Counted from the stretch's first letter, positions 10,893 through 22,975 are shown. The stretch is 64,000 nucleotides of DNA from Deroplatys truncata (GCA_030765065.1 CM060990.1:411937198-412001197); one strand, 5' to 3'. A program made the numbers and translations. The notes: a model not told the origin generated them from the sequence alone.

Positions 10893-11110
10893 GGATACTA
10901 ACATGGTAACTGAGGGTGTTACAACACAGACTCGTGAATGGAAAGTCTGTAGTTCAAATTCCACCATGGAACCATCCTCCCTAACCAAGTTTTTTTCTTC
11001 TTCTAGATTTTCCTCAGTCCTTATGACTGACAAATGCTGGGGAGTACCCTAACTAAACATAGGCCTGGTACATTTCCTTCCCAAATCTCTTTTCCCATTA
11101 TCATTTCATT
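10893..11110 (+). mobile_element. tRNA-derived SINE, family B, plus copy
   Basis: A tRNA-like head (10902-10968) has an acceptor-like pairing catggt/accatg and a B-box-like agttcaaattcc (10951-10962). The body reads gattttcctcagtcc, caaatgctgggg, agtaccctaa, ggcctgg and atttccttccca. This body matches the minus copy at 46270-46500 and a tail seen in many arthropod SINEs. The A box is degraded, so the copy is old. Confidence 0.65.
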
Positions 11111-12560
11111 TTATGTATCATCAGTGTAAAAAAAATTCTCCTACATCTTTCCAATATGGGGACTACATGAACAATATAGCACTTCTAAAAAGCAATTAAT
11201 TTGCAGATATAACAGCTGACTCTGGTGATAATATAGGAGCATTCATTTTCTCAACATAGGTAGGTATTTTGTACTACTGTTTCAGTGATATCTGTGCAAG
11301 TAACTGCAGTTATATTTTTCCACAGTATTAGATTTAGTTCTTGTTGTGTGAAAAGTCATATGGCATGGCTGCCATTTTAAAGGATCTTATCTGGATTTTG
11401 AGGTGCTGAATGGGGTTCACAGATTCTAGTGCATTTTTTTGCTTGCATACTTACACAGAGAGCATGAGACACATTATTGCCTGCACTTACTTGGTTGACT
11501 AACTGTACCTCCTAGAGAAAGTTGTTAGTTTCTCACATTGTAATGCAGGCAAGTATCTGTATGCATCTGCTAAGGGGCAAGATGTGCCATGGGATATACT
11601 GGGAAGCTAATGCAGTGGCTTTTACATCTTAAGTATAAAGAATTAAAGGAGACAGACCTTAAAGACGGGGCTTCCAAGAAAATTGCTATCCAATCACAAG
11701 ACTCACACTCCTCCCTCCCATGCAACACCTTGCAATGTTGTACAATTAGAATTAATACATGCCTGTAGTCGATGCGATGCAGTTACATGAATTTCTTCAT
11801 TTGCACTCAATGATTAATCCTATTTGAATATAGTAAAAATCACCATGACAAAGAGCATTATTAGTTTCCAAACATGGCTGTGAAATCCTTTGTAATTATT
11901 TCATGTATCTTCTGAATTACAAAGAAATGACTCTGAGATCCCAATGGATCAAAATCTCATCACAGAATTTGTAGAACACCGACAGAGGGACAACCAGTAG
12001 GCCATGATCATCAGGTGCACACCATCCAGTTCTATTCAGATGATGAGGAAGACATTTCTCTAAAATAGTTCGGGGTAAATCCTAATTCAGTGAAATGTGT
12101 ATATGTGCAACCATATATAATGCTTTTATGGCTGTGAAAGGCTCATATTTTTATCTCTACCTGCAGTCAAGCTAGACCAGTATGCAGTTATAAAGAGCCT
12201 TTTTCTTCTCTCCTACAAACAGCATCCCTTTTTTGTTATTAGGAAAATAAAACAGGACCTCAAACCAGCACGTAACTAAAGAACACTTTTCTTTCCTTCT
12301 CAAAACCAGTATCTGCTGTTTATCATTAGGACCATGCAGTTAAATTGGTTTCTGTAGAAATCATGTTGCTATCTCACCTGTCTACTCCTTCAGTCTTGCT
12401 AGAAGTGTGTTGTGTATGGTAACCTTACAAAATACTGTGTGGTTTTGCATAAATTTTCATTTAAAATAATGGACCTTAATCAACCCAGCATGCATGATGA
12501 GACTGACAAGTTCATGAGTGAGGCGTAGTGCAGCAAATTTAGAGATGGCCAAAGACACTT
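11111..12560. other. No recognisable feature
   Basis: AT-rich sequence with no open frame of note, no end repeats and no motif I can name. Compatible with intron or intergenic DNA. Confidence 0.5.
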
Positions 12561-12850
12561 TCATTATGAAGGTGGTCTGGGATGAAAGCAATTGTCCACC
12601 CTCCCTATAGCCCAGATCTAGTGCCATTGTTTCCTGCAGGTACAAAAATGGTTGAGACAGCATTTCCACTCCAATGTGTTTAAGGGCACTGTGCAGACCT
12701 GGCTCAAGAGACAGGAGGCAACTGTTTTTGCAAAGGGTGTTAGAAATCTCGTGCACAGGTGTGTAAATGCATGAACCTTCATGGTGATTATGTTGAAAAG
12801 CAGCTTATAGGTGTAGCTAACTTTTTCAATAAAACCATTCTGTAAGCATT
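12560..12850 (+). pseudogene. mariner transposase C-terminal fragment
   Basis: In shifting frames the plus strand gives HPPYSPDLVP (the third-Asp block YSPDLAP of mariner), then KWLRQHFHSNVFKGTVQTWL, and finally KCMNLHGDYVEK, the usual end of mariner transposases. At least two frame changes are present. The N-terminal two thirds and the end repeats are not seen. An antisense 99-codon open frame over it is a shadow. Confidence 0.7.
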
Positions 12851-13047
12851 AGTTTTCATTTCATGTCTATTGGATGATGGAAAGAAAATAGTCGTCATAT
12901 AACTGGAATTATTGTGTCCATACAGACCTCCCTGTAATATGTTAGCTTTAAGCAGCAATTTCTTAAAAGATCAGAAACTAGAAAGTTTGCTGGATCATAA
13001 ACATAACAGCCCCTACTTGGAACACAAAGGAAATGACAGTCGTTTCT

Positions 13048-13048
<1 letters not shown>

Positions 13049-13078
<30 letters not shown>
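13049..13078 (+). repeat. A30 homopolymer
   Basis: Thirty consecutive A, followed by a purine-rich stretch (gaataaagaaaaaaagg). It could be the tail of an unrecognised retroposed sequence, but I cannot identify a body upstream. Confidence 0.9.
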
Positions 13079-13079
<1 letters not shown>

Positions 13080-13080
<1 letters not shown>

Positions 13081-14900
13081 ATAAAGAAAAAAAGGTCTAA
13101 TCGAACAATAAGGAATACTCCCTCAAAGTGAATATGGTACATGCATGTTGGGAACAAAACTTCTGTAGTGAACCTGTACATGACAGTGACAATAGACTAG
13201 TAGATTATAATAGAAGAAAATAGAATGTATATTCAAATAAATTAAGTAAATTGCATGGGAAGCTTTCTCTCAAACGCCAATATGTGCAGAAACAAAAAAG
13301 CTTACCTGTATGAAAGTAAGAAAGAGAGAAAGCAAATCAGGAGGAAGAAAAATGTCATGTGATTACACATGAGCCTAAAATTAAGCAGGACTGGCAGATA
13401 TTACCAATATGGTAGATAAGAGATTTTACAACAGAACACACTTGAGCAGATATACTTCAAGTAGTGAGAGTAGCCAACAATATTAAGTAATTGAGACAGT
13501 CACACTAACCATTTGCATACCTCATGATAAATATAATGTTGTGACCTAAACGGTGGCAAGCGTAGGGCAGCTTATGGGGAATAAAACATATTTTAAACTG
13601 TTGGTGAGTGTCTTCAATTGTAGCTAGTAATAAACCCAGAATGCTCACATCCTGAGCAACCAGAAAGACTCTCTCCTGCTAGCATCAACAATGACACACC
13701 CCGACAAAAACCCAGGGCTCCACCTCCCACCTTCCTAAACCTCTGTCTGTAATCAAAAATCCATCTCTGTCACCCAAATTCTGAGGTGTTGAGCATAGTG
13801 TGCTAAACAAATACGGGCAGCCTCAGCTTCTTAACTGAGACTGATCACTAAACATTTTCTTAATCACTATGCTTCAACTACTCCTAAGCCGTTTTTCTCC
13901 TCCATTCAAAAGTTCCTCTGCATTCCATCAAAATATGGATCCCATCTTCATTATCTCCACAGACTGCACACATGTCCTGTGTAATATTACCTCAAAAACC
14001 ACTTATAAGTTTCTACACGCCTAATCTAAACTATACAATGCCCTTGCACTCTTTTTTATTTCATACGTCTAAATACTTTTCTCTATTTAATTCTGTCTTA
14101 ATAATTTTAAAAAAGCACAAAAGAACTATCATTCATTCCAAAGTATGATATATCTCTATATACTCCCTTCTGGAATGGACATATTTCCAAAATCCCCTCA
14201 CCATTCCCATGTCTTTGAAACCAAATATCACTTAAACCATTTCTCTCTAGTTGAGCCTTAAAGGAGGACTGAACTAAAAATTAACATGTCTATTTTATTT
14301 AATTTTCTGCAAGATCTTGTATTGTGCAAAATAATCGTGAAAACCAGAACAATGTACAACTTACCGTTCAGGATCTGCAGGGTATTTTCCACACTGGCAG
14401 TCAGTAGAGCAGTCAGAAGAATGTTAAGGGGGGGGGGGTTATGTATATGGATCCATTTTTTATACAATTTGTATCAGTTTAAATGATAAATATGAATTAA
14501 ACCTGAGTTGAAATCAGTAATTATTGAGTCAATTATAACACTACATCACTTACTTGTTTTTATAATGAATATATTTTTAGGGGCTAAAACCTCCAACCTC
14601 CAAAACTCCTGGCTATGCCTCTGTTGGCAGCGCACTGTGGTGCCATCATACAGCTAGCAGGTATCTCCTGCCAGAGCAGCTGATCAGTCATAGTGAAATG
14701 TGTAGTCACTGTAGTGCTTAAGAATATCCATGCTTTAAAGTTTCACTTCTTTGAACTCGTCTCATTATTTACGTGTTGTATTTCCCCCTCCCCCATTTTA
14801 ATTCAAACCTAGAGAAGTACCAGTCTTCCATTTCCTGTTTATTAAGCTTAATTCTCTGAAGAGAGCTAATATTACAATAACTCCTGATACTACATGCTTA
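13080..14900. other. Mostly featureless; possible hAT end near 14600
   Basis: No gene is seen. At 14585-14622 the text aactcctggctatgcctctg is the inverse of a common hAT-like terminus (cagaggcatagccagga), but no partner end is found. A run of 11 G lies near 14428-14438. Confidence 0.4.
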
Positions 14901-14949
14901 TATTGAAACTTGTATTCATTTAGTTCACTCACTATTTGTGATACAAGAT

Positions 14950-16796
14950 TTTGTCCCCACTCATAAGCTTTTTTTCTCATATTTCTTTTTATACACATAG
15001 TCTCCAGCCAATTTAGAATACTCCATAGAACTGCCCACTACTTTATTCCCTTGGTGAAAATTATTATCTAGAACAGCTATCATTGATCTGACATACATAA
15101 TTAGAAAGGAAAAATATGTTCATTTTGGGACATACTTCAAGCACTCATTGTGGTAAGATTCAAGGCTTCCTGATGATGAAAATGGTTGAAATGCGTAATA
15201 TCGCTTAAAAATCTTGTATTCTTTACAACACTGCACAAATCATTGTATTCTGTGGAATTCTTAAATAGTCAGTTTCTGTTTTTCACTTTTCCTTCACTCA
15301 ACATATCATAAGTACATGAATGAAATTTCTCAAAACCTATTCAATTATGAACATTAATAATGTGATTTAGAATTGAAGTGAGCTTTTCCTTTAGGAGTAC
15401 ACTGTCACTTTCATAAGTAGCAAATGCACACCACAAGCGATTATAAATAGAATGCTTTCATTCATGAAGAACCAACGATTTTGGAATCTTATTAAACATT
15501 ATCATAAGGGATTTAGCAAGATGTGACAATCAAATTCATGGTGTGTATGCTGAAATTTCTTTTTCATTAAAGCTATATCTAATACCTGTGTGTGCGTCTG
15601 TCTGTCAGGAACAATTTTATTGGCAGGTTTTTGTTCATAGAAGTCAGTATATTTTTGCAAGCAGCTTTCTCAATATCACCACTTACAGTTCCTCTCTGTA
15701 CAATTATTAAGTCCTATATTTTATTTGTTGCCAAATTCATTATAGAATATGTCACATATTTAGCAGAAAATCCTGGGGAGTTGTACTGTCCATTCCCACA
15801 AAAACATAAATTTGAATCATTCATGACAATTGCAAAATCACTTTCTTTTTCTTTTAACCAGGCTTTGTGTAGACAAGAGAACACAAATTTTTTAACAAGT
15901 CTATAAAAATATTATTCAGAAAAAAATAATAGTTTTATTGCCTTTGAGAATGCCAAGCAACAGTCAAATCTCATTCCGCAAAGATACATGCCTGAAACTA
16001 TGCACACATTACTTTCATACTTCCACTTTCACCTCCAGAGCACCACTCGTAAGTGTGCCCATTCACACAATGGCTTATAATTTGCATTAATGTCCCTCTT
16101 GTGTTAGATTTTCTTTCAGTGACAGGTCCACCACATGTGTGACAAATACTGAATAGCACAAGGAGAGCATTTACACATACAAACACAAAAGAATATTTTT
16201 TGGACATATCTAAATCATCATCTCCATCCTCAGTGAATTTCCTCAAATATTTGTTTGGGTTATAATCTTCATCATTTATAGCTGAAGATTTGCCTTCCTT
16301 ATTAGTCAAACTTGGTACACATTAGCACTATTATAGCACTAAACATTTCAGTTTCCAACTCGCACTGTATTGCAGCATCGATTTTCAATCCACATGTAAA
16401 GATTCAAAAACTAGTGTAGCTTCACTTTCTTGCTGAGAATTGCTTACTGAATTATTGACTAGGAGTAGCACTTGCTTTCTTTTAAAATAATTTTGACTTC
16501 TTTTTCTGGGAGGTTTTTCTTCCAGTCCTCCTAAAAATTTCGAAGGCACCATATTATCTTTCAGTCTAGATCTCAGTGAACTCATTAAAATCACATTCTT
16601 TGACAAGAATTCTACATACTTTAGCATTTTTGATTGGCATAAGGTTTTTGCATTTCAAAGCAGCAACCAATTTGTCGTAAAAATGTCGATTCTTAACCCC
16701 ATCAGGGAATGAGTAATAATCAATATTTCTGATTATGTCGGAACTATATGCACAACCATAAACACTGCATGCAGGCATTCCTGATCTTACTCTCAC
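14950..16796 (-). pseudogene. THAP-domain transposase remnant (Kolobok-like)
   Basis: Minus-strand gene in pieces. A THAP zinc finger opens it: MPACSVYGCAYSS, YYSFPDG, KVCRILVKECDF (16566-16796), continuing in another frame as SLRSRLKDNMVPSKFL (near 16530-16570). The CxxH half is damaged (CRIL where CxxH is expected). Next come KYSFVFVCVNALLVLF, CHTCGGPVTE and CVNGHTYEW (15998-16210). The DDE core follows: NGQYNSPGFSAKYVTYSIMN with LFLTDRH (15590-15800), where the first catalytic D may be N. The end reads AVLDNNFHQGNKV near 15010-15080. THAP plus DSPG and TDRH blocks recall Kolobok transposases; P-element relatives also carry THAP domains. There are several stops and frameshifts. Ends were not found. 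Confidence 0.65.
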
Positions 16797-16912
16797 AGAA
16801 CACTAGGAAACGAAAACCATCCTACAATCACAAAATAACAACAGAAATTAAGTGCAATGCAAGGCTAACTAATGCAAATGACAATAAGTAGCATTACATG
16901 ATCCTAGCCTCA

Positions 16913-16920
16913 TGACGTCA
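16913..16920. promoter_or_regulatory. CRE palindrome tgacgtca
   Basis: A perfect tgacgtca lies about 120 bases upstream of the THAP transposase start on the minus strand. It could be a CREB/ATF site in the old transposon promoter; a chance match is also possible. Confidence 0.3.
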
Positions 16921-16972
16921 CTGCAAGCTGAGCAGCATTAAACATAAAAGTGCTTCCAGAATGAAAGCAAGA

Positions 16973-17046
16973 GTAGTAATTTATTTGGTTGACCTTTCTC
17001 AGTTCTCATCACTCAGCTGAGAAAGATCGACCAAGTAAATTACTAC
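16973..17046. repeat. Short foldback (30-base arms)
   Basis: Arm 16973-17002 (gtagtaatttatttggttga...) pairs with 17017-17046 (...ccaagtaaattactac), about 90 percent, around a 14-base loop. It sits directly left of the hAT element at 17064. It may be a tiny MITE or the fused ends of a deleted element. Confidence 0.75.
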
Positions 17047-17063
17047 AATGAATGGGTCATCAC

Positions 17064-19365
17064 TAGGGCTAGGATTTTTATGATAGAGCATATATTTTTT
17101 GGTAGGACTGACATGCTCCTTAAATACATATAAATGCTTCTTATGAAACAGCGAAATGAATTAACCTAATTTGTTAAGTCATATTTTTGCATATATGGCC
17201 ATTTCTCTCTGATAGAGCATACTTTAGTAAGTAAATGGTCATATTCGTCATATTTTCACTCTTTCAAGAAGAAAAGAACTTTCTCATGCAATTTATTTAT
17301 TCCGTGTTACATTTCCCAGAATTCCGCACCTCATTTTGTTTCCTGGAAAATGGGAAGTATCTACCTTCCATCCCTGTTTCCTTGAATTCACAATACGGAC
17401 TTCACCCTTATGCATCATGAGTTTGGGTAAGCTATTGTTACTCTATGAGCAGGTAGCACTCTATGAACAGGTAGCTGATTAAGTCATTCTGGACCCTGGA
17501 CTGCAGACAAGTGTCTAATTCACTCATTGTGTTATTCAGTCTTATTGTAGTCATAAGCGTGTGCAGTACATTTCAGAAAAAATGCCTAAAGTGAAGCAAA
17601 ATGTTCAAGTAAGACTAAACAAGTTTGTGTCTCAATATGGTGAGAAAGTATTTTCAAGTGATGGTATAATACTCTATTGTAAACTGTGCGACGTAAGAGT
17701 AACTGCTGAGAAGTCATTTAATGTTCAGCAGTATGTGGCAACAGATAAACACAACCGTGGAGTACAATGGATTGAAAATGAAAAAACCTACAGCAAATGC
17801 TCCTAGGGGAATCCCGCCAGTCTTATTCACCATTCTGCAAAGAACTTTATACAGCTTTCCTTTGTGCTGATATTCCCTTAAGTAAACTAAACCATCCAAA
17901 ATTTCGTGAATTCTTAGAAAAATACACAGGCAAAACTCTGCCTGATTCTTCCACATTAAGAAAGAACTTTGTCAGCGGAAGCTACGAATAAACAATACAA
18001 CAAATCAGACAACAGCTCGTAAATAAAAAAATTTGGGTATCAATTGATGAAACTACAGACTCTATGGGAAGATATATTGCAAATGTCATTGTGGAAACTT
18101 TGAAAGATGGTCCAGGTGAAAAGTTTCTAATAAACTATGAACATTTAGAAAAAGTAAATTTTTCCACTATTTTTAAGTTGTTCGACAGATCTATGGGTGC
18201 CATATAGCCCGAAGGTGTTAAGCATGACAATGTACTTCTCTTCGTAACGGATGCTGCACCTTATATGGTGAAAGCTGCCGATTCTCTAAAAGCATTGTAC
18301 AGTAAAATGGTGCATGTGACTTGTTTAGCTCACGTCTTGCACCGAGTTGCAGAGGAGATTCGTAGTAAATTCAGTGACGTTGACAAATTTATTGGATGTG
18401 TCAAAAAGATATTTTTGAAAGCCCCTTCACATGTTGTAGCATTTAAGTTGTTAACTCCAGACATTCCCTTGCCACCATCTCCCATTTGACAAGATGGGGG
18501 TCCTGGGTTGATGCCTGCAACTATTACTGCCAGAACTTCAACATCGTGAAAAGCGTCATTGATTCATTCGATAGCAGTGAAGCTACTTCAATTGGACTAG
18601 CTCAAGAATTAATGTCTAATGGTGAAGTTTCAGGCAAACTTTCATACATAAAATCAAATTTTGGATTTATTCCAGCTGTCGTAACTGCTTTGGAGGAATC
18701 AGAAGTGCCACTGGTGAAGCAGATAGAACAAGTGAAAAAAGTTGTGAATAAATTAGAGGGTGTTTGTGGTAAAGTGGGAAAAGAAGTGTCAAAGAAAATG
18801 GAAAAGGTGTTCGAAAAATACGAAGGGTATCACACACTGTGTTCCATTTCAATGATTTTATTGGGTGAAAAGTTCTCTCTTAATCATTCACATATAGATT
18901 CAAATTATATTGTTCATTTTAAATATGCTCCTCTTGTGTCAGCTGAAGTAGAAAGGAGCGTTTTGAAGTACAAGGCTTTGTTGGCTGACAATAGGAAATC
19001 TTTTTCATTTGAAAATTTGCACAAGGTCTTCATTGTGAATTGCAACTCAGAGCGTATATGAAGTAGAATGAGGATGTAAAAAGCACATAGGTTAACTATG
19101 TTCCTATAATGTTAATAAAAATCATACTGGAATGTCAAATTGCAGAGTTTAACTTACTTCTCATGTGTATTTTATTCTCAAATAAATAGTTCATTATCAA
19201 AACTGACTTACTAATTTATTTTACAATAGAAATTTTCTCTCATTTTAATATTGCTAGGTCATATTTATTATGTTATTGTGCATATTTTGGCAAATGTTTG
19301 GTCATAACAGCATATTTTTTGGTGCATATTATGGTGATTTTTAGGTCATAAATATCCTAGCCCTA
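17064..19365 (+). mobile_element. hAT element (family 1, copy B) with TIRs and 8-bp TSD
   Basis: Left end tagggctaggatttttatga is mirrored at the right end (tcataaatatcctagcccta, to 19365). Flanks are gtcatcac (17056-17063) and gtcatcgc (19366-19373), a 7/8 match. Its 2.3 kb carries a single transposase gene on the plus strand. The end sequence resembles that of copy A (cagggttaggatttttaggt). Confidence 0.9.
17561..19061 (+). pseudogene. hAT transposase (CGGBP1-like family), copy B
   Basis: Nearly full-length but broken. The N-terminal BED-type finger has MPKVKQNVQVRLNKFVSQY, CKLCDV and a distal H in TDKHNRG. After a frame change: IPLSKLNHPKFREFLEKYTG and LPDSSTLRKNF. Catalytic segments: VSIDETTDSMGRYIANVIV (first D) and [19 protein letters not shown] (second D), then [17 protein letters not shown], and RWGSWVDACNYYCQNF after another frame change near 18480. 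The C-terminal dimerisation domain is intact: YAPLVSAEVERSVLKYKALL and FSFENLHKVFIVNC. In-frame stops lie at 17989-17991 and 18205-18207, plus two frame changes. A few changes separate it from a whole gene, so it is younger than copy A. Confidence 0.85.
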
Positions 19366-19379
19366 GTCATCGCTATTAC

Positions 19380-20225
19380 GAATGCTTCTTATAATTATTT
19401 ATTTATGGAAACAAGAGGACGCAGAGCAACAAGGTTTTCAACAGTTGCTTGGAATTGTTTATATTTCATTTTTAGAAGTCTTTAAAAATTTAGTTCAATC
19501 CTCCTTTAACTTTTCTCAGCCAAATGACACTGCTCAAATGTTTTTTTTTTTTTTTGGTACCTAAGGTAACATTTTAAATTATTCTCTTCTGACATTACCA
19601 ATCCTTCCTGACATTAATCCTTCCATCACCCAGCCCTTTCATAGTTCTTGCCCTTGCCTAGTTCTAATAAAGACCCAACTATAGCTGTGTATACTGAAGA
19701 ACACCTAAAATAAGCCTACAAAATGACCTTAATATAAAAATTTATAGTGAAATAAACATTCCCATTCAAATATGACATGCCTAATTCCTTTGCAGCTGCA
19801 CCAGAATGACATAACTTTTGGTGAAAAAGTATAATTTAATTCACCTTTGGTTTTACTTTCCAGTGAAGTTTCAAAATTGTAATTCTTTTTTTTTTTTTTT
19901 TTTTTTTTTTTTTGACATCTCCAGGTGAAAAATGCATCAATTTTAATGGACATATATTAATAAATAGTATTTACTACAAAAGCTTCCCAAGCATGTACTA
20001 TTTAAATATTCATAAATAAAATACAAATTTCTAGAGCCAGCAAATAATTGCATAATCTGGAATACCATGTTTCATCCATACTGTAACATCCAAAACAATG
20101 GGAATGAAAAAGTTAATCAATTGCTTGCTTTCTAATGTGTTTTGCATGAAGGTGACTTGTGAAGAATATCTTCAATTTCTGAACTTCTGAAGCTGTACGT
20201 ATTTAAACTTCATCTAAATATACGA
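19380..20225. other. Intronic-looking, with a T28 run at 19886-19913
   Basis: No gene or element is recognised. A run of 28 T at 19886-19913 may be the reversed poly(A) tail of a minus-strand retroposed sequence. Confidence 0.5.
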
Positions 20226-20227
20226 GG

Positions 20228-21240
20228 TGGAGGTGAGGTGAGGTGAGGTGAAGTCGTGGTGGCAGCTGCGGGGGTGGCAATGGCAGATGTAGTAGAAGGA
20301 CTTTTATTGCGAAAAGTTTAGTCCACACTTGTAAAATACAACAATCACATGGGCCTCATGGCTGTACAATCTTTTCTTGTCCCTAGAACCTTACAAGAGT
20401 ATAATACTAAATATATATTTTTTGTAACTATATACTAACATAATACAGGAGAAAAAAAAGAAAAGAAAGAAAAATAATAAGCACGAATTACAATTGCAAA
20501 CATAGCATCAAATATAGTGCTCTGACCCTTAAGAACTCGCTCTTTTCCCCCCCTTTTCCATTCTGCAGGGCAAATAACCTCCTTTACCGAATCTTAGATA
20601 AAAAAAGACTCCATTTTATGACACCCTGTATCCAACATTATGTCCAAGCAGGCTAACAGTCTTCTATTGGACTCCAGAAACTTTGGTGGTAAATGTTGTT
20701 TTCTTGGTATTTTTGTTTCTCTGCACTCAGCCAGAATATGATTCCATGTTTCCCCTTCACCACAGAGTGGATATATTCTCACTTCAGTGTCATCAATTAA
20801 TCTGTTGCCTTTTCAGGTACCCAATCAGCCACATTAAACCGCTTCTTTGTTCTCTTGTAGTCGCCTAAATAGGCCTCCCTCCCCCAACCTCATGCTATTT
20901 AACACTGCAAGTTAACTGAAATTTTAGCCGACTATTGTGATTGTAAATTTTGTCTGTCAATATCATGCAGTCATCTCTGAACTATCTTCCACCTGCTATG
21001 TTCCATGTAGCCAAATGTACCCCATTCCAATTCCTTTTAAGAAGCTGCGTAATTTTGTTGCCCGACTCTTCCCGTACTTGCTCCCTGAAACACACAGCAT
21101 ATAGAAGTGCCTGATCCCCCTGTACTATGCGTAACCAGTATTTAACTGCCCTTACTTTTAGATGCATGATTTCATTGTATAAGCTGAATTCTTTAATACA
21201 ATGACTGAATCTAACATTGCAGATTCACTATTGCATGAAG
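20228..21240 (-). mobile_element. LINE 3' fragment with CCHC-like C-terminus
   Basis: Minus-strand translation gives LKVRAVKYWLRIVQGDQALL and ATWNIAGGR (20982-21167) and then CGEGETWNHILAECRETK (20594-20782). The C-x2-C-x-H-x4-C spacing near the C-terminus is seen in several insect LINE clades. The rest up to about 20290 reads as a 3' untranslated region. At the end lies a (ggtga)n run (20228-20252). The 5' part, including most of the RT domain, is missing. Confidence 0.65.
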
Positions 21241-21895
21241 TTTGAGTGTCAGATTCATTCATTGTTATACTCTTCAGTATGAAAATGTTAATATACTTAA
21301 CAGAAATCACTATGGTGAGTTTAAACGAATGCCAATTAGTTTTTATTACATTAGTTTAATTATCAGGTGATGTAAAAAGTCTCTTGCAATAGAGTTTTAG
21401 TCCGATTTTCTTGATGACCTGCATAAATACTCCTAAGATGTGTATATGCAGAGTTATTCTGCATTTTAATTTCCTGGTAATACTTATTTCTCAAAAATGT
21501 CTTTTTTCTGTTTTATCAATTTGTTAAAGAGTTCCAGTCTAACCAAATGTATAAAATTTAATATGAACACAACTGTGCATAAAACCCAGGATCCCTTAAA
21601 ATCCTTAGTCTTTTACTGTATCCTTCTTGTCTGCACAAAAATTAGTACACAAGGAGCTTTTTATACAACAAATATTCAAGAATAATAAACTCAGAAAAAA
21701 CTATATTAAATTCCTTTTAATCTGTTGAACACCTCTTAAAAACCATGGGATTTTATACAATTAAAAAAAAAATTCATTAGCAGAAAAAGCTAAAACTGCT
21801 ACTATTGGTAACAATTTCTTAAATTTCAGTTATAAGTCACTTTATGTAATTAAAGTTATGAAGTAAAGAATATTTTACGAGATACAAAATTGTAC
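21241..21895. other. Intron downstream of the angiomotin-like exon
   Basis: AT-rich, without repeats I can name. It begins, in the minus direction, with the splice donor at 21895. Confidence 0.4.
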
Positions 21896-22043
21896 CTTTT
21901 GGGATTTTGCAACGTTTTGCAAACAGGTTTCAAGTTCAGCCTTCAAAGAACTGTTTTCTTGCATTAAAATTTCTACCATCTCTGCTGGAGGCCAAATTTC
22001 TCTTCCAGGAGAGTCAGTATCTTCACTTCCATGAGTTTTAGGT
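21896..22043 (-). CDS. AMOT: Internal exon of a probable angiomotin-family gene
   Basis: The minus strand reads a strong acceptor (ttatttactctttcag) ending at 22044, then 148 bases, then a donor (aaaag|gtacaa) at 21895. One leading base plus 49 open codons gives a phase-2 start and a phase-0 end. The translation starts PKTHGSEDTDSPGREIWPP and continues AEMVEILMQENSSLKAELET, then CLQNVAKSQK. The second half fits the start of the angiomotin coiled coil (vertebrate pattern MVEIL..EN..L..ELE.C...VA..QK), a heptad-rich scaffold region that binds polarity and Hippo-pathway proteins. No repeat-family motif is present. The rest of the gene is not identified here; its introns must hold the surrounding transposons. 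Another coiled-coil gene is possible. Confidence 0.68.
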
Positions 22044-22382
22044 CTGAAAGAGTAAATAAATAGATAATTACTTCATTAATTTTTATGTCATAAGTTACAA
22101 ACTATGTTACAACTAGAGCTCGGTGCAATAGGCACTAAAAAAATTATAACAGGCAGGCAAATAGGCACTATCAGTAATAATAAGCATTGAAGTGGGCACA
22201 TTTATTCATTTACGACTTAAAGACACATTCTGTTCATGACAGTATAGATATATTAAATGCACATATCCCATATATTAAATTCCTCTATTTTCTTAAAGAA
22301 ATGTAAACTGTAAATATTATTTTCTTAAATCTGAACTCTTCAGTTACTATGTATTTTGTATGGCAAGCTCTATTATCAGCTT

Positions 22383-22426
22383 TCTCTCTCTCTCTCGCAT
22401 GCATGCACGCACGCACACACACACAG
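22383..22426. repeat. Compound microsatellite (TC)n (GCAT/GCAC)n (CA)n
   Basis: Runs of tc, then gcatgcatgcacgcacgc, then acacacacac. Located in the presumed intron, 340 bases upstream of the angiomotin-like exon. Confidence 0.9.
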
Positions 22427-22439
22427 CGGTGGTTAGCAT

Positions 22440-22716
22440 GGGCCTCGTAGAAAAATCACCTACAGTGGCTGCTGCTTAAGTTGTGTGTTTTTGTGTTTTC
22501 TGAGCCGGTCAATTTCAATTTCGATGGCCGGTTTCCATTTGGGACTGAACTATAGCCCAGCTTCCTGGTTCAGCATGCCCCTCCCGGAGATGACCAGTGC
22601 CTCCTTGACCCTGCGCTCCCAGTAACTGCCACATTTGGCCACGATGGTTGTGTCGCGGAAGTTGGCTCTATGGTCCATTTCAAGCAGTGTTCTGCCAGTC
22701 CAGACTTCTAAGGCCA
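22440..22716 (-). pseudogene. Penelope-like element C-terminal fragment
   Basis: Minus-strand frame reads GRTLLEMDHRANFRDTTIVA, then KCGSYWERRVKEALVISGRG and FSPKWKPAIEIEIDRLR, with one in-frame stop. This is the region just after the GIY-YIG core in Penelope-like proteins (HR.NF..T.I......YW.R..KEA.EI). It is more GC-rich than its surroundings and belongs to a different subfamily from the element at 1-1850. Confidence 0.7.
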
Positions 22717-22975
22717 TCCATTTATTCTTAAAGTTATATATTCACCTAAAGCCTTAATTTGTGATTGGTCTTCAAAAAATTTCCTACATGCTATTTGTTT
22801 ATTAATTTTAAACCATTTCTGTACAAGTTTTCCATTGTTCTGTCCCTGCATAATCAAATAGTGATGTGCTTAACAAACTCTTCAATTCATATTTGACAAG
22901 ATCCCTTATCTAAATTCTTTTCAATGAAGTACAGAAACAAACAAAACAAATACATAAATTAATAAAATTCATGTA

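Noticed and set aside
13240-13320. Strong polypyrimidine acceptor on the minus strand (cttactttcatacag)
   Set aside because: No convincing coding frame follows; it may simply be CT-rich.
22100-22200. Possible hAT end (agagctcggtgcaataggca)
   Set aside because: Only one end is seen, with no mirrored partner or duplication; too weak to list as an element.
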